A stretch of DNA of 38,985 nt from Azoarcus sp. (GCA_031274995.1 JAISPJ010000066.1:1-38985); one strand, 5' to 3'; numbered from the stretch's first letter, positions 1-9,448 are shown. The notes: generated from the sequence alone by a model not told the origin. Numbers and translations are program-made.

Positions 1-314
1 AGGCCGACCGCGAATTCTTCGTCGCCACCCTGCGCGGCGTGATCGGTCAGCAGGAAGCCCTGAGCCCCCGTATCGCCGCCCACATCGACCGCCCGTTTAA
101 CGAGTTGTCGCCAATTGAGTCCTGCGTGCTGATGCTCGGCTGCTTCGAGATGCTCAACCACCCGGAAACGCCCTACCGCGTCATCATCAACGAGGCCATC
201 GAACTGACCAAAACTTTCGGCGGCACCGACGGCCACAAGTACGTCAACGGCGTGCTCGACAAAGTGGCGGCCGTGGTCCGCCCAGACGAAGTCGCCGCGC
301 GCACGAAAAAATAA
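1..314 (+). CDS. nusB: NusB transcription antitermination factor, C-terminal part (5' truncated)
   Basis: The reading frame is open from base 3 and ends with TAA at 312-314, so about 103 C-terminal residues are present and the true start lies left of the window. NusB binds boxA RNA together with ribosomal protein S10 in the antitermination complex that transcribes rRNA operons. Visible family features are the all-helical C-terminal half with ELSPIESCVLMLGCFEML, YRVIINEAIELTKTFGG and the hallmark KYVNGVLDKVA near the end. The GTG at 39 is internal and not the start. The following thiL reading frame begins almost directly after the stop, the usual nusB-thiL(-pgpA) arrangement of proteobacteria. 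Confidence 0.93.
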   Translation, partial: ADREFFVATLRGVIGQQEALSPRIAAHIDRPFNELSPIESCVLMLGCFEMLNHPETPYRVIINEAIELTKTFGGTDGHKYVNGVLDKVAAVVRPDEVAARTKK

Positions 315-375
315 GGCAAGGGCCGGCGAGTTCGCGCTGATCGACCGCTACTTCGCCCGCCCGACACCGTCGGCG

Positions 376-1287
376 GTGCTCGGCCCCGGCGACGACTGTG
401 CCCTGCTGCAGCCGACGCCCGGCAAACAACTGGCGGTGACCACCGACATGCTGGTTGCCGGCACTCACTTCCTACCCGACACCGATCCGAAAAATCTCGG
501 CTGGAAGACGCTCGCCGTCAACCTCTCCGACCTCGCCGCGATGGGTGCCCGGCCGCGCTGGGTCACGCTCGCTGGTGCCCTGCCGACGGCCGACGAAGCC
601 TGGATTGCCGCTTTCGCCGACGGTTTCTTCGCCTGCGCCGACGAATATGGCGTCGAGGTGGTCGGCGGCGACACCACGCGCGGGCCGCTCAACCTATGCG
701 TCACCGCCCTCGGTGAAATCGAGCCGGGCCGCACCTTGCGCCGCGATGGCGCCGGCGTCGGCGACCAAATCTGGGTCTCCGGTCGCCCCGGCCTCGCCGC
801 CCTGGGCCTGGCCCAGTTGCAGGGGCGCATCACCCTGCCCGAACCGTGGCCGCGCCTGTGCATCGCTGCCCTGGAAAAGCCGCGGCCGCGCGTCGCCCTC
901 GGCCAGGCCCTGGTCGGCGTGGCCAGCGCCGCCATCGACATTTCCGACGGCCTGCTCGCCGATCTCGGCCATATAGCCCAACGCTCCGGCTGCACCGCAG
1001 CCGTGCGCCTGGTCCAATTGCCACACCTGCCTAAAGGTGAGGTCTACGACGCTGTGCTACGCAAGCTGGCGCTCGAATGTCAGATGGCCGGCGGCGACGA
1101 CTACGAACTGTGCTTCACCGCGCCGTTCGCGCAGCACCCCGCCATCGTCGAAATCGCTGCCCGCCTCGAACTACCACTGTGGTGCATCGGCGAAATGGTC
1201 GCCGGACCGCCCGGCACGGTCACGGTGTTCGACCCGGACGAGCAACCGATCGAATTCCAACACAAGGGTTTCGAACATTTTGGCTAA
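376..1287 (+). CDS. thiL: Thiamine-monophosphate kinase ThiL (start codon uncertain)
   Basis: ThiL phosphorylates thiamine monophosphate with ATP to make thiamine pyrophosphate in the cytosol. It belongs to the PurM/HypE-like ATP-binding fold. Visible motifs include LGPGDDCALL, VTTDMLVAGTHF, KTLAVNLSDLAAMGARP, VVGGDTTRGP and the later AIDISDGLLADLGH and MAGGDDYELCF. The first usable start in frame is GTG 376, giving 303 residues, but homology clearly begins further upstream: codons from 325 read GEFALIDRYFARP, the usual ThiL N-terminus. No ATG, GTG or TTG exists in frame between the nusB stop and 376; only CTG 337 is available. The expected ATG would overlap the nusB stop as TAATG, and the sequence reads TAAG there, as if one T were missing. 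The gene overlaps pgpA by 8 bases. Confidence 0.9.
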   Translation: MLGPGDDCALLQPTPGKQLAVTTDMLVAGTHFLPDTDPKNLGWKTLAVNLSDLAAMGARPRWVTLAGALPTADEAWIAAFADGFFACADEYGVEVVGGDTTRGPLNLCVTALGEIEPGRTLRRDGAGVGDQIWVSGRPGLAALGLAQLQGRITLPEPWPRLCIAALEKPRPRVALGQALVGVASAAIDISDGLLADLGHIAQRSGCTAAVRLVQLPHLPKGEVYDAVLRKLALECQMAGGDDYELCFTAPFAQHPAIVEIAARLELPLWCIGEMVAGPPGTVTVFDPDEQPIEFQHKGFEHFG

Positions 1288-1777
1288 GACTACTCGACGT
1301 CGCCCCAACCTACGCTTCCTGCTCGCCCATCCAGCGCACTTCCTGGCGCTCGGCTGCGGCAGCGGCCTCGCCCCGAAAGCGCCAGGCACCTTCGGCACCC
1401 TGTTCGCCTGGGGCAGCTTCCTGCTCTTTCGCCCGTACTTCGACGACTTCCAGTTGCTCACCCTGTTCGCCGCCGCCTATCTCGGCGGCATCTGGCTAAT
1501 CAACGTGGCCGGCCGGGCGCTCGGCGACCCGGACCACGGCAGCATCGTCTGGGACGAGATCGTGCCTTTCTGGCTGGTGCTGCTGCTGACACCCGAGAGC
1601 TTCACCTGGCAACTGGCCGCCTTCCTACTGTTCCGTTTGTTCGACATCACCAAGCCACAGCCGGCGCGCTACTTCGACGAGCACGTCAAGAACGGCTTCG
1701 GCGTCATGGCCGACGACCTGGTCGCCGCCGGCTATACCCTGCTCGTCCTGGCGCTGCTGAAGCTCGCACTCGCCTGA
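1280..1777 (+). CDS. pgpA: Phosphatidylglycerophosphatase A
   Basis: PgpA is an inner-membrane lipid phosphatase that removes the phosphate from phosphatidylglycerophosphate to give phosphatidylglycerol. The 165-residue product has the usual family length. It shows the N-terminal GSGLAPKAPGTFGTL motif, then DPDHGSIVWDEIVPFW with the conserved acidic residues, FRLFDITKPQPARYFDEH, and a late GFGVMADDLVAAGY. Several hydrophobic segments fit a polytopic membrane protein. I chose TTG 1280 because it gives MAKTTRRRPNLRFLLAHP, the expected N-terminus, and because it overlaps the thiL stop by 8 bases, which suggests translational coupling. The same frame stays open upstream to 1037, but that stretch lies in thiL and has no homology. 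Confidence 0.9.
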   Translation: MAKTTRRRPNLRFLLAHPAHFLALGCGSGLAPKAPGTFGTLFAWGSFLLFRPYFDDFQLLTLFAAAYLGGIWLINVAGRALGDPDHGSIVWDEIVPFWLVLLLTPESFTWQLAAFLLFRLFDITKPQPARYFDEHVKNGFGVMADDLVAAGYTLLVLALLKLALA

Positions 1778-1947
1778 CCACAGCACCTGCCCCCCCTTCA
1801 TTGAGGAGGGAGCGAAACAAGCAGCCTTAGTGCCGCAGGCACTCCGAACGCTTGGCGAGGAAACCTCAAGCTTCAGCCTGCGCTGACTCACACAGCCGGC
1901 CCACTCCGACTTAGAATATTCGGATCATCTCCATCCGGAGCGTCATC

Positions 1948-2223
1948 ATGAGTCACAAGCACGCCCACCTGATGCGCAGCATCTTCCAGGATCCGCCGCC
2001 AGCCAACGTCCACTGGCGCGAAGTCGAATCGCTGCTGCACCACCTCGGGGCCGAAATCGAACCATCCCACGGCGCCCGCTTCAAGATCACGCTGAACCGT
2101 CACGAAGGCTTCCTGCACCACCCGCACAACAGCAGCACCTGCTCGCGCACCGACATCAAGGCGCTGCGCGAGGTGCTGACCCATGCCGGCGTCACGCTGG
2201 CTCGCTACGAAGCAGGCGAGTAA
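1948..2223 (+). CDS. HicA-like (YcfA family) small protein, no HicB partner visible
   Basis: This 91-residue protein resembles the HicA/YcfA double-stranded-RNA-binding-like fold: WREVESLLHHLGAEIE, then HGARFKITLNRHEGFLHHPH, with the histidine that follows the first strands, and TDIKALREVLTHAGVT at the C-terminus. Canonical HicA toxins are mRNA interferases paired with a HicB antitoxin gene. Here the next feature downstream is a tRNA on the opposite strand and the upstream gene is pgpA, so no antitoxin is adjacent. It may be a solitary housekeeping relative of HicA rather than an active toxin. The ATG at 1948 follows a purine stretch (CCGGAGCG). A TAGAAT sequence around 1912 could be a -10 element. 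Confidence 0.75.
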   Translation: MSHKHAHLMRSIFQDPPPANVHWREVESLLHHLGAEIEPSHGARFKITLNRHEGFLHHPHNSSTCSRTDIKALREVLTHAGVTLARYEAGE

Positions 2224-2242
2224 CAGAGAGTCCGCAAAAGAA

Positions 2243-2270
2243 AACGCCCAACCGAGAGGGGTTGGGCGTT
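2243..2270. terminator. Shared hairpin terminator between hicA-like gene and tRNA-Phe
   Basis: AACGCCCAACC (2243-2253) and GGTTGGGCGTT (2260-2270) form a perfect 11-bp stem with a 6-base loop. On the minus strand the stem is followed by a T-rich run (TTTTCTTTTG), so it works best as terminator of the tRNA transcript. On the plus strand GCATTTT follows, weaker but possible for the HicA-like gene. It is probably bidirectional. Confidence 0.8.
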
Positions 2271-2276
2271 GCATTT

Positions 2277-2352
2277 TGGTGGCCAATCGCGGAATCGAAC
2301 CACGGACACGCGGATTTTCAATCCGCTGCTCTACCAACTGAGCTAATTGGCC
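2277..2352 (-). tRNA. tRNA-Phe (GAA)
   Basis: Reading the minus strand from 2352 to 2277 gives a 76-base cloverleaf with encoded CCA end. The acceptor stem GGCCAAT pairs with ATTGGCC. The D arm contains AGCTCAGTTGGTAGAGC, and the anticodon stem GCGGA/TCCGC closes the loop TTGAAAA, so the anticodon is GAA. The T arm contains GGTTCGATTCC. The only phenylalanine anticodon in bacteria is GAA, so identity is firm. Confidence 0.97.
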
Positions 2353-2365
2353 AAAAAGAGGGCGC

Positions 2366-2394
2366 ATTATAGCGAGGCTGTGCTGCTGGCGCAA
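2366..2394 (-). promoter_or_regulatory. Promoter of tRNA-Phe
   Basis: On the minus strand a perfect TATAAT (2371-2366) lies 13 bases before the mature tRNA 5' end, with TTGCGC 17 bases further upstream as a weak -35. The -10 is followed by GCGCCCTC, a GC-rich discriminator of the kind associated with stringent control of stable RNA promoters. The spacing and position are seen directly; the regulation is inference. Confidence 0.65.
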
Positions 2395-2429
2395 CGGGAA
2401 AAGCACCAAATACGGGATTGCCGGCCGAC

Positions 2430-3914
2430 TTACGGACCAAGCGGCGGCAGGCGACGGAAGGCTTCCGCAAGATCACCGGCCAGAGACGATGGCGCCGCCG
2501 GCGAATGCCACGGCGGAAAAACAACGCGGGCAATCGCACCGCTGCCTTTCGGGTTGGGCTTGAGACTGGCGCGGGCGTCGTGTTGGGCGGCGATTTCCTG
2601 GACGATGGCGAGGCCGAGGCCGCTGCCTTCGGTGCCGGCGTCGTCGACCCGATAGAAGCGCTCGAACACCATCTCCGAGTGTTCTTCGCTGATGCCGATA
2701 CCGTCATCCTCGACTTCGAGGCTGATGCCGTCGCTGGTGGCGACGACCCGGCAGGTGACGTGACCACCGGCCGGGGTGTAGCGCAAGGCATTGTCGATCA
2801 GGTTCTTGGCCAGCTCACGCAACAGGAAATCGTTGCCGATGATCATCGCCGGCCCGGCCGCTTCGTACCCGAGATCGATGTTCTTTTCGATGGCGACCAT
2901 GACCCAGTCTTCGACGACATCGCGCAGCAGCAGAGCGAGGTCGAGCGGCTCATGGCGTTGCTGCGCCGGTTCGCCGCTGCTTTCGGTGCGTGCCAGGGTC
3001 AGCAGCTGGTTGACCAGGCGGCCGGCGCGGTCGACCCCGGTGGCGATCTGCCGCAGCGCGTGGCGTAGCGATTCCGGATCGGTCTCGCGCATAGCAAACT
3101 GGGCCTGCGTCTTCAGGCCGGTCAGCGGCGTGCGCATCTGGTGCGCGGCATCGGCGACGAAACGCTGCTGCGCTTCGACGTTGCGCTTCATGCGCTCAAG
3201 CATTTCATTGAAGACCTCGACCAGCGGTTCAAGCTCTTCCGGCACGCGGCGCGTGGCGATGGGCGACAGGTCGCCCGGATCGCGGGTCTCGATCGTCCGC
3301 CGCAGCCGATTGAGCGGACGCAGGCCGCGCGACAGGCCGAACCACACCAGCACCACGGCCAGCGGAATGATGATAAACTGCGGCAGGATCACGCTGGCGA
3401 CAATCTTGTTGGCCAGTTGATTACGCTTCTCGGTGGTCTCGGCGACTTCGACCAGCACCCAGTTCTTCTCGTTCAGCGCCGTCTCGGCCAGGAAAGTATA
3501 GGCAAAACGCAGATCCTGGCCCTTGTATTCGCCGTCGCGCAGATAGACTTCTCCCGGCACCGGCGGCTCGTCGGCGGCGAATTCGGGCATCGGCAGGTCG
3601 CGGTCGCCAGCCAGAAAACGGCCGCCGCGGGTGACGACGTGGAAATAAACGCTGTCGGTCTCGTCGGTGCGCAGCAAGGCCCGGGCCGATGCCGGCAACG
3701 ACAGCAGCGGCTTGCCATCGACCAGCTTGACTTGGCGGGCGATGGCGGCGACGTGTTCACGCAGCGCCTGATCGTAGGGAAAGTTGGCGACGTTACTGGC
3801 GAAATAGTGGGTGAAAGCAATCGACAGCGGCCAGACGAACAGCAGCGGCGCCAACATCCAGTCGAGAATCTCGCCGAACAGCGAGCGCTCGGTATCGCCG
3901 ACCGTGCCGACCAT
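2430..3914 (-). CDS. Two-component sensor histidine kinase, TctE/QseC type
   Basis: This 494-residue inner-membrane kinase has transmembrane segments at about 17-38 and 172-195 flanking a periplasmic domain like the 2CSK_N domain of TctE. Then come a short HAMP-like linker, the HisKA H-box FVADAAHQMRTPLTGL with phospho-accepting H258, the N-box ELAKNLIDNALRYTP, and the G boxes EVEDDGIGI and GSGLGLAI. It autophosphorylates on H258 and passes the phosphate to the regulator encoded just upstream: that gene's TGA is directly followed by this ATG with no spacer, so the two are co-translated. Relatives sense tricarboxylates (TctE) or quorum/iron signals (QseC). No transporter gene is adjacent, so the ligand cannot be deduced. 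Confidence 0.9.
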   Translation of the reverse strand: MVGTVGDTERSLFGEILDWMLAPLLFVWPLSIAFTHYFASNVANFPYDQALREHVAAIARQVKLVDGKPLLSLPASARALLRTDETDSVYFHVVTRGGRFLAGDRDLPMPEFAADEPPVPGEVYLRDGEYKGQDLRFAYTFLAETALNEKNWVLVEVAETTEKRNQLANKIVASVILPQFIIIPLAVVLVWFGLSRGLRPLNRLRRTIETRDPGDLSPIATRRVPEELEPLVEVFNEMLERMKRNVEAQQRFVADAAHQMRTPLTGLKTQAQFAMRETDPESLRHALRQIATGVDRAGRLVNQLLTLARTESSGEPAQQRHEPLDLALLLRDVVEDWVMVAIEKNIDLGYEAAGPAMIIGNDFLLRELAKNLIDNALRYTPAGGHVTCRVVATSDGISLEVEDDGIGISEEHSEMVFERFYRVDDAGTEGSGLGLAIVQEIAAQHDARASLKPNPKGSGAIARVVFPPWHSPAAPSSLAGDLAEAFRRLPPLGP

Positions 3915-4586
3915 TCAGTCGCCCTGCGGTCGTTCGAGGCAATAGCCAAGGCCGCGCACCGTGGCGATCTTGACGCCGCCGACCTCCAGCTTCTTGCGCA
4001 GGCGGTGCACATAGACCTCGATGGCGTTGTGGCTGACCTCCTCGCCCCAACCACACAGGTGGTCCACCAGTTGGTCCTTGCTGACCAAGCGCCCCATCCG
4101 TGTCAGCAGAATTTCCAGGAGGCCGATCTCGCGCGCCGACAGATCGAGCGGCTGGCCCTGGATCTGAGCGACGCGCCCGACCTGGTCGTAGGTCAGTTGA
4201 CCACACTGGATGGTCGGCGTGGTGCCGGCCGAGCGCCGGGTCAGCGCACGCACGCGGGCTTCCAACTCGGCCAGCTCGAATGGCTTGACCATGTAGTCGT
4301 CGGCCCCAAGATCGAGTCCCTTGACACGGTCACCGGTGCCATCGAGAGCAGTCAGGATCAGCACCGGCACCTTCGCGCCGCGCGCCCGCAAGCGCTTCAA
4401 TACCTCCAGGCCGGGCAGCTTGGGCAAGCCGAGGTCGAGAATCAGCAGATCGTAAGAAACGGTCAGCAACGCCGTCTCGGCCTCAATACCATTGGGCGCC
4501 CAGTCGACAGCGTAGCCGCCTTGGCGCAGCGAACGACTCAACCCATCGGCAATGATGGAATCGTCTTCAGCAATCAGAATGCGCAT
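3915..4586 (-). CDS. OmpR/PhoB-family response regulator (TctD/QseB type)
   Basis: This is a 223-residue regulator with an N-terminal receiver domain (1-120): acidic pocket D8/D9, phospho-acceptor D51 in LLILDLGLPKLPG, T79 and K101 in DDYMVKPFEL. A C-terminal winged-helix DNA-binding domain (about 128-220) contains LSAREIGLLEILL, NAIEVYVHRLRKKLE and VRGLGYCL. It is the cognate partner of the kinase that follows directly. A direct-repeat box 21 bases upstream of its start codon resembles QseB/PmrA sites and suggests autoregulation. The kinase type and DNA-binding domain support a membrane-signal-responsive transcription factor; targets are unknown. Confidence 0.92.
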   Translation of the reverse strand: MRILIAEDDSIIADGLSRSLRQGGYAVDWAPNGIEAETALLTVSYDLLILDLGLPKLPGLEVLKRLRARGAKVPVLILTALDGTGDRVKGLDLGADDYMVKPFELAELEARVRALTRRSAGTTPTIQCGQLTYDQVGRVAQIQGQPLDLSAREIGLLEILLTRMGRLVSKDQLVDHLCGWGEEVSHNAIEVYVHRLRKKLEVGGVKIATVRGLGYCLERPQGD

Positions 4587-4606
4587 AGCAACAGCATCCC
4601 CTGCGG

Positions 4607-4623
4607 CGTAAGAATTTTGTAAG
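4607..4623 (-). promoter_or_regulatory. Direct-repeat operator upstream of the response regulator gene
   Basis: On the minus strand the sequence is CTTACA, five bases, then CTTACG, an 11-base-period direct repeat. This layout (six bases, N5, six bases) is that of QseB/PmrA-type boxes, whose consensus is YTTAAK-N5-YTTAAK. The two half-sites differ from consensus at the fifth position. The box ends 21 bases before the regulator ATG. Autoregulation is inferred. Confidence 0.45.
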
Positions 4624-4918
4624 CCAGCGACACTAGCCTGAGTGCGCTGTTCTCCTTTTTATGGTCTTCGGAGTACGCGGCGCAAGCTGCGACTCGGGGG
4701 GTGGTCCGGTCCTGCACTGGGCAACCCCCTACCGTTTTTTTCCGAAAAACTTTATTAGTCTAGCAAATAAAGCCTGCGTCTTTTCGGCGCGCGCGGTCGA
4801 TTGCCACTCAGCACAGCCGGGTGCTAATGAGGTCGATACCGGTTTCGGAGCGGCTTCCTAATCGCAGAAGGCCATCGCTTGCCGGCCGAGCACCGGCAGG
4901 ACCAGTACCCAGACAAAG

Positions 4919-4946
4919 AAAAAGCCCCGCCAAGGCGGGGCTTTTT
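4919..4946 (-). terminator. Rho-independent terminator of groES-groEL
   Basis: AAAAAGCCCCGCC (4919-4931) and GGCGGGGCTTTTT (4934-4946) form a perfect 13-bp inverted repeat around a 2-base centre, 26 bases past the groEL stop. The minus-strand read ends in a T tract. The symmetry would also allow plus-strand use, but no plus-strand gene precedes it. Confidence 0.88.
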
Positions 4947-4972
4947 CAGCAAAGCAACGGATCGAGCCGGGC

Positions 4973-6670
<1,698 letters not shown>

Positions 6671-6961
6671 TTACTTCTGCACGACACCCATGATGTCTTC
6701 TTCACGCATGACCAGGATTTCCTGGCCATCGACCTTGACGGCCTGACCGGCGTACTTGCCGAACAGCACGCGATCGCCGACCTTGACGTCGAGCGCGATG
6801 CGGTTACCAGCATCGTCGCGCTTGCCCGGGCCAACGGCCAGGATTTCGCCCTGATCGGGCTTCTCACCAGCGGAATCGGGGATGACGATGCCGGAAGCGG
6901 TGGTGCGCTCGGCTTCAATGCGCTTGACGATCACACGGTCGTGCAAAGGACGGATATTCAT
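6671..6961 (-). CDS. groES: Co-chaperonin GroES (Hsp10)
   Basis: This 96-residue protein is the lid of the GroEL chamber. The N-terminus [18 protein letters not shown], the mobile-loop region [19 protein letters not shown], and [19 protein letters not shown] all match the family. AGGAGT sits upstream of the ATG. The gene heads the groES-groEL operon; the 96-base leader carries the CIRCE operator and a sigma70-type promoter, so HrcA repression with heat induction is expected. Confidence 0.97.
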   Translation of the reverse strand: MNIRPLHDRVIVKRIEAERTTASGIVIPDSAGEKPDQGEILAVGPGKRDDAGNRIALDVKVGDRVLFGKYAGQAVKVDGQEILVMREEDIMGVVQK

Positions 6962-7056
6962 ATAGCGGACTCCTGAACAATGAATAGAGAGTTACAACAA
7001 ACTGAAATGGGTCGGACCGGATAGAAGCGGCTCCGAGACCGGAACGGGAACGGTTG

Positions 7057-7083
7057 TTAGCACTCCCCGTCGGCGAGTGCTAA
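7057..7083. promoter_or_regulatory. CIRCE operator (HrcA binding site)
   Basis: TTAGCACTC (7057-7065), nine spacer bases, then GAGTGCTAA (7075-7083): an exact match to the CIRCE inverted repeat bound by HrcA. It lies 96 bases before groES and abuts the -10 element of the groES promoter, so bound HrcA would block transcription initiation. Confidence 0.95.
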
Positions 7084-7111
7084 TAATAGGGGCCACCCTG
7101 GGCGATTTCAA
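7083..7111 (-). promoter_or_regulatory. sigma70-type promoter of groES-groEL
   Basis: On the minus strand TTGAAA (7111-7106), 17 bases, then TATTAT (7088-7083). Each hexamer differs from consensus at one or two positions and the spacing is optimal. The -10 overlaps CIRCE by one base, the classic arrangement for HrcA repression. Predicted transcription starts inside CIRCE. No sigma32 consensus was recognised here. Confidence 0.75.
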
Positions 7112-7251
7112 GAGCCGGATTACAATTTCGTTGCCGGCCTCGGCTCAAGGCGCCGTGCATACAGGTAGCCGGGCAATATCGGCGGCTTGCTTCCGGCCGC
7201 CACCGGGTTATACAAATAGAATTTTGTCTGGGCTCACATCCGTTCCTTGCC

Positions 7252-7278
7252 AAAGGTTTCACGCTGTTTCGCCGATTT
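7252..7278 (+). promoter_or_regulatory. Candidate sigma28 (FliA) promoter of the chemoreceptor gene
   Basis: AAAGGTTT (7252-7259), 11 bases, then GCCGATTT (7271-7278). Against the FliA consensus TAAAGTTT-N11-GCCGATAA this gives six of eight matches in each half with exact spacing. It lies 86 bases upstream of the MCP start at 7364. Chemoreceptors are typical FliA-dependent late motility genes. The rest of the 402-base gap between groES and the MCP (6962-7363) holds only this element, CIRCE and the groES promoter. Confidence 0.5.
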
Positions 7279-7363
7279 CGCTCTTGGCTTAGAATGGGCC
7301 GCTCCATTTCCGTCAAGCTGAATGTTCCCCCACTCCGGCTTGCATTCCGACATCGGTGATCCC

Positions 7364-9448
7364 ATGAAAAACAATCAACCCGTCACGCAGCGCGAGATTC
7401 CATTCCCGCCCAGCACTTGTCCGGTGTCGCGGACCGATCTCAAAGGCATCATCACCTATGCCAATGACGCCTTCGTCAATCTCAGTGGCTTCTCCCGCGA
7501 GGAGTTGATCGGCAAGAACCACAACATCATCCGTCACCCGGACATGCCGGAAGCCGCTTTTCAGGATCTGTGGACGACGATCAAATCCGGCCTGCCGTGG
7601 CGTGGCTTGGTCAAGAACCGCTGCAAGAACGGCGATTTTTACTGGGTTGAAGCCCTCGTCGCACCGCTGAAGAAAAATGGCCAGATCACCGGCTATGTGT
7701 CGGTACGCGCGCCAGCCCCGCGCGACAAGCGTAGCGCCGCCGAAGCCGCTTACGCGGCGGCCGGCCAGCACGGGGCGCTACCGACCAGCGGCCGGCGCAG
7801 CCTGACGCTACGTCTCCGCCTGTGGTCGGTGATGCTAGTCCTGGCCGCCTTGGTGGCCATCGTCGGTTTCGTCGGCCTGGCCGGCCAGAAGAACGCCAAC
7901 GACGAACTCAATGCGATCTACAACAACAATATGGGACCGGCCAATGCCGTCAACCGGGCCATGTTCCTGCTGGCCGACAACCGAGCGCAGATCATGTTGA
8001 GCCTGCAGCACGACCCTACCAATACCGGCTCCAGGCTGCACGAGCATCCGGTGTCGATGCACATGGACAACATTGCGAAAAACCGCACGGAACTCGATAG
8101 CCTGCTCCAAACGCTCAAGGCAGCGGCGCTCACCGACAACCAGAAAACCCTATTCGAGAAATTCCAGGACACCCGCGCCCGCTTCGCCAATGAAGGCATC
8201 GACGGCACCCGCGATCTGGTCATGGCAGGCAAGTACAACGATGCCTATGTATCCCTGCAGCGCCACATCAACCCGCGCTACGCTGAAATGCAGCGCGACG
8301 GCCAGGCTCTGATCGACGATCTGGTCAGCCAGGCCAAGGTCCGCTACGCCGAGGCCACGGCGAATTATCAGCGCGGCCTCAATCTGAACATCGGCCTGCT
8401 GGTTGTCGCGCTGCTGCTCGCCATCGGCGGCGGCGCCTATCTGGTTGCCGCCATCGTCGGTCCGCTGCGTAAGGCCATGGCCTGCTTCGAGGCCATCGCC
8501 GAGGGTCGCCTGACCGACGACATCGATATCGGCGGCCGTGACGAAACCGGACTGCTGATGTGCAGCCTGGCGACCATGCAGGGCACCCTGAAGGCCATGC
8601 TTTACGAGATCGGCGGCGCCTCGAAGGCAATTGATGCGCGCAGCCAGCAATTGGATGAACAAATGGCTCAGGTCACCGCCCAGTCCGAACAGCAGCAGGC
8701 CAGCGTCGAGGGCGTCGCCGCAGCGACCGAACAATTCAGCCAGTCGGTGCACGAAGTGGCGGCCAACGCCCAGGAGACGGCGACGGCGGCCCGAGGTTCG
8801 CAGGACAAGGTCACCGCCAGCAATGCCAACATCAACCAGAGCATGGAGGCGACGACCCGCGTCGTCGAGGCGGTAACCACCTCGAATGCCACCATCAACC
8901 AGCTGAACCAGTCGATCGCCAAAATCGGCGACATCACCCGCGTCATCGCCGACATCGCCAACCAGACCAATCTGCTCGCCCTCAACGCCGCCATCGAGGC
9001 GGCCAGGGCTGGCGAACAGGGGCGCGGCTTCGCCGTCGTCGCCGACGAGGTGCGCAAGCTGGCCGAGAAGACGACCGCCTCCGCGCAGGAAATCACCGGC
9101 ATGGTCGGATCAATTCAGAACGACTCCAGCGCGATGACGACCCAAATGGAAACCACTGCCCAACGGATGCAGGCGGGCATGGATCGGGCGCAAAAGGCGG
9201 GGGGCATGATCGGCGAGATTGATACCGGCGCGCAAAACGTCGTGCATATGATCGACGAAGTTTCCAACGCGCTCAAAGAGCAAGCGGATGCCAGTCAAGA
9301 TATTGCCAGCCGGATCGAGCAGATTGTGCATATGGTCGAGGAAAATTCCAGCGCCATCGGTTTTGTGGCCCATTCCGCCGAACAGTTGAACACACTGGCG
9401 ACAACGTTAAGCAGCGGCGTCGAACGTTTTCGGATACCCGCCGACTGA
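7364..9448 (+). CDS. Methyl-accepting chemotaxis protein with N-terminal PAS domain (Aer-like)
   Basis: This 694-residue chemoreceptor starts with a cytosolic PAS domain of the Aer type (about 12-115: [47 protein letters not shown]), which in Aer binds FAD and reports redox or energy state. It continues with a transmembrane helix (about 152-175), a helical sensor region ([20 protein letters not shown]), a second transmembrane helix (about 342-368), HAMP and the long coiled-coil signalling domain. The CheA/CheW-binding tip [20 protein letters not shown] is at about 527-546, followed by [19 protein letters not shown] chose ATG 7364 because [15 protein letters not shown] is the conserved PAS N-terminus; the frame is open to ATG 7322. 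No CheW-type C-terminal pentapeptide is seen. It stands alone, with a candidate FliA promoter. Confidence 0.93.
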   Translation: MKNNQPVTQREIPFPPSTCPVSRTDLKGIITYANDAFVNLSGFSREELIGKNHNIIRHPDMPEAAFQDLWTTIKSGLPWRGLVKNRCKNGDFYWVEALVAPLKKNGQITGYVSVRAPAPRDKRSAAEAAYAAAGQHGALPTSGRRSLTLRLRLWSVMLVLAALVAIVGFVGLAGQKNANDELNAIYNNNMGPANAVNRAMFLLADNRAQIMLSLQHDPTNTGSRLHEHPVSMHMDNIAKNRTELDSLLQTLKAAALTDNQKTLFEKFQDTRARFANEGIDGTRDLVMAGKYNDAYVSLQRHINPRYAEMQRDGQALIDDLVSQAKVRYAEATANYQRGLNLNIGLLVVALLLAIGGGAYLVAAIVGPLRKAMACFEAIAEGRLTDDIDIGGRDETGLLMCSLATMQGTLKAMLYEIGGASKAIDARSQQLDEQMAQVTAQSEQQQASVEGVAAATEQFSQSVHEVAANAQETATAARGSQDKVTASNANINQSMEATTRVVEAVTTSNATINQLNQSIAKIGDITRVIADIANQTNLLALNAAIEAARAGEQGRGFAVVADEVRKLAEKTTASAQEITGMVGSIQNDSSAMTTQMETTAQRMQAGMDRAQKAGGMIGEIDTGAQNVVHMIDEVSNALKEQADASQDIASRIEQIVHMVEENSSAIGFVAHSAEQLNTLATTLSSGVERFRIPAD

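Larger units (their letters stand above)
4587..4972. other. 386-base intergenic region between the groEL terminator side and the regulator gene
   Basis: No convincing gene is present; the short open frames have no family features and poor codon patterns. It holds the direct-repeat box at 4607-4623 and the groEL terminator at 4919-4946. It also holds an unexplained plus-strand hairpin: GGGGGGT (4696-4702) can pair with ACCCCCT (4724-4730), followed shortly by seven Ts (4735-4741), which has the look of a rho-independent terminator of an unknown small plus-strand transcript. About 4740-4860 is locally AT-rich without recognisable signals. Confidence 0.5.

Noticed and set aside
3141-4622. Long plus-strand open frame over the kinase and regulator genes
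   Set aside because: Antisense shadow; the minus-strand kinase and regulator have complete motifs.
4661-4861. Short plus-strand open frame in the groEL-regulator gap
   Set aside because: No ribosome site, no homology and atypical composition.
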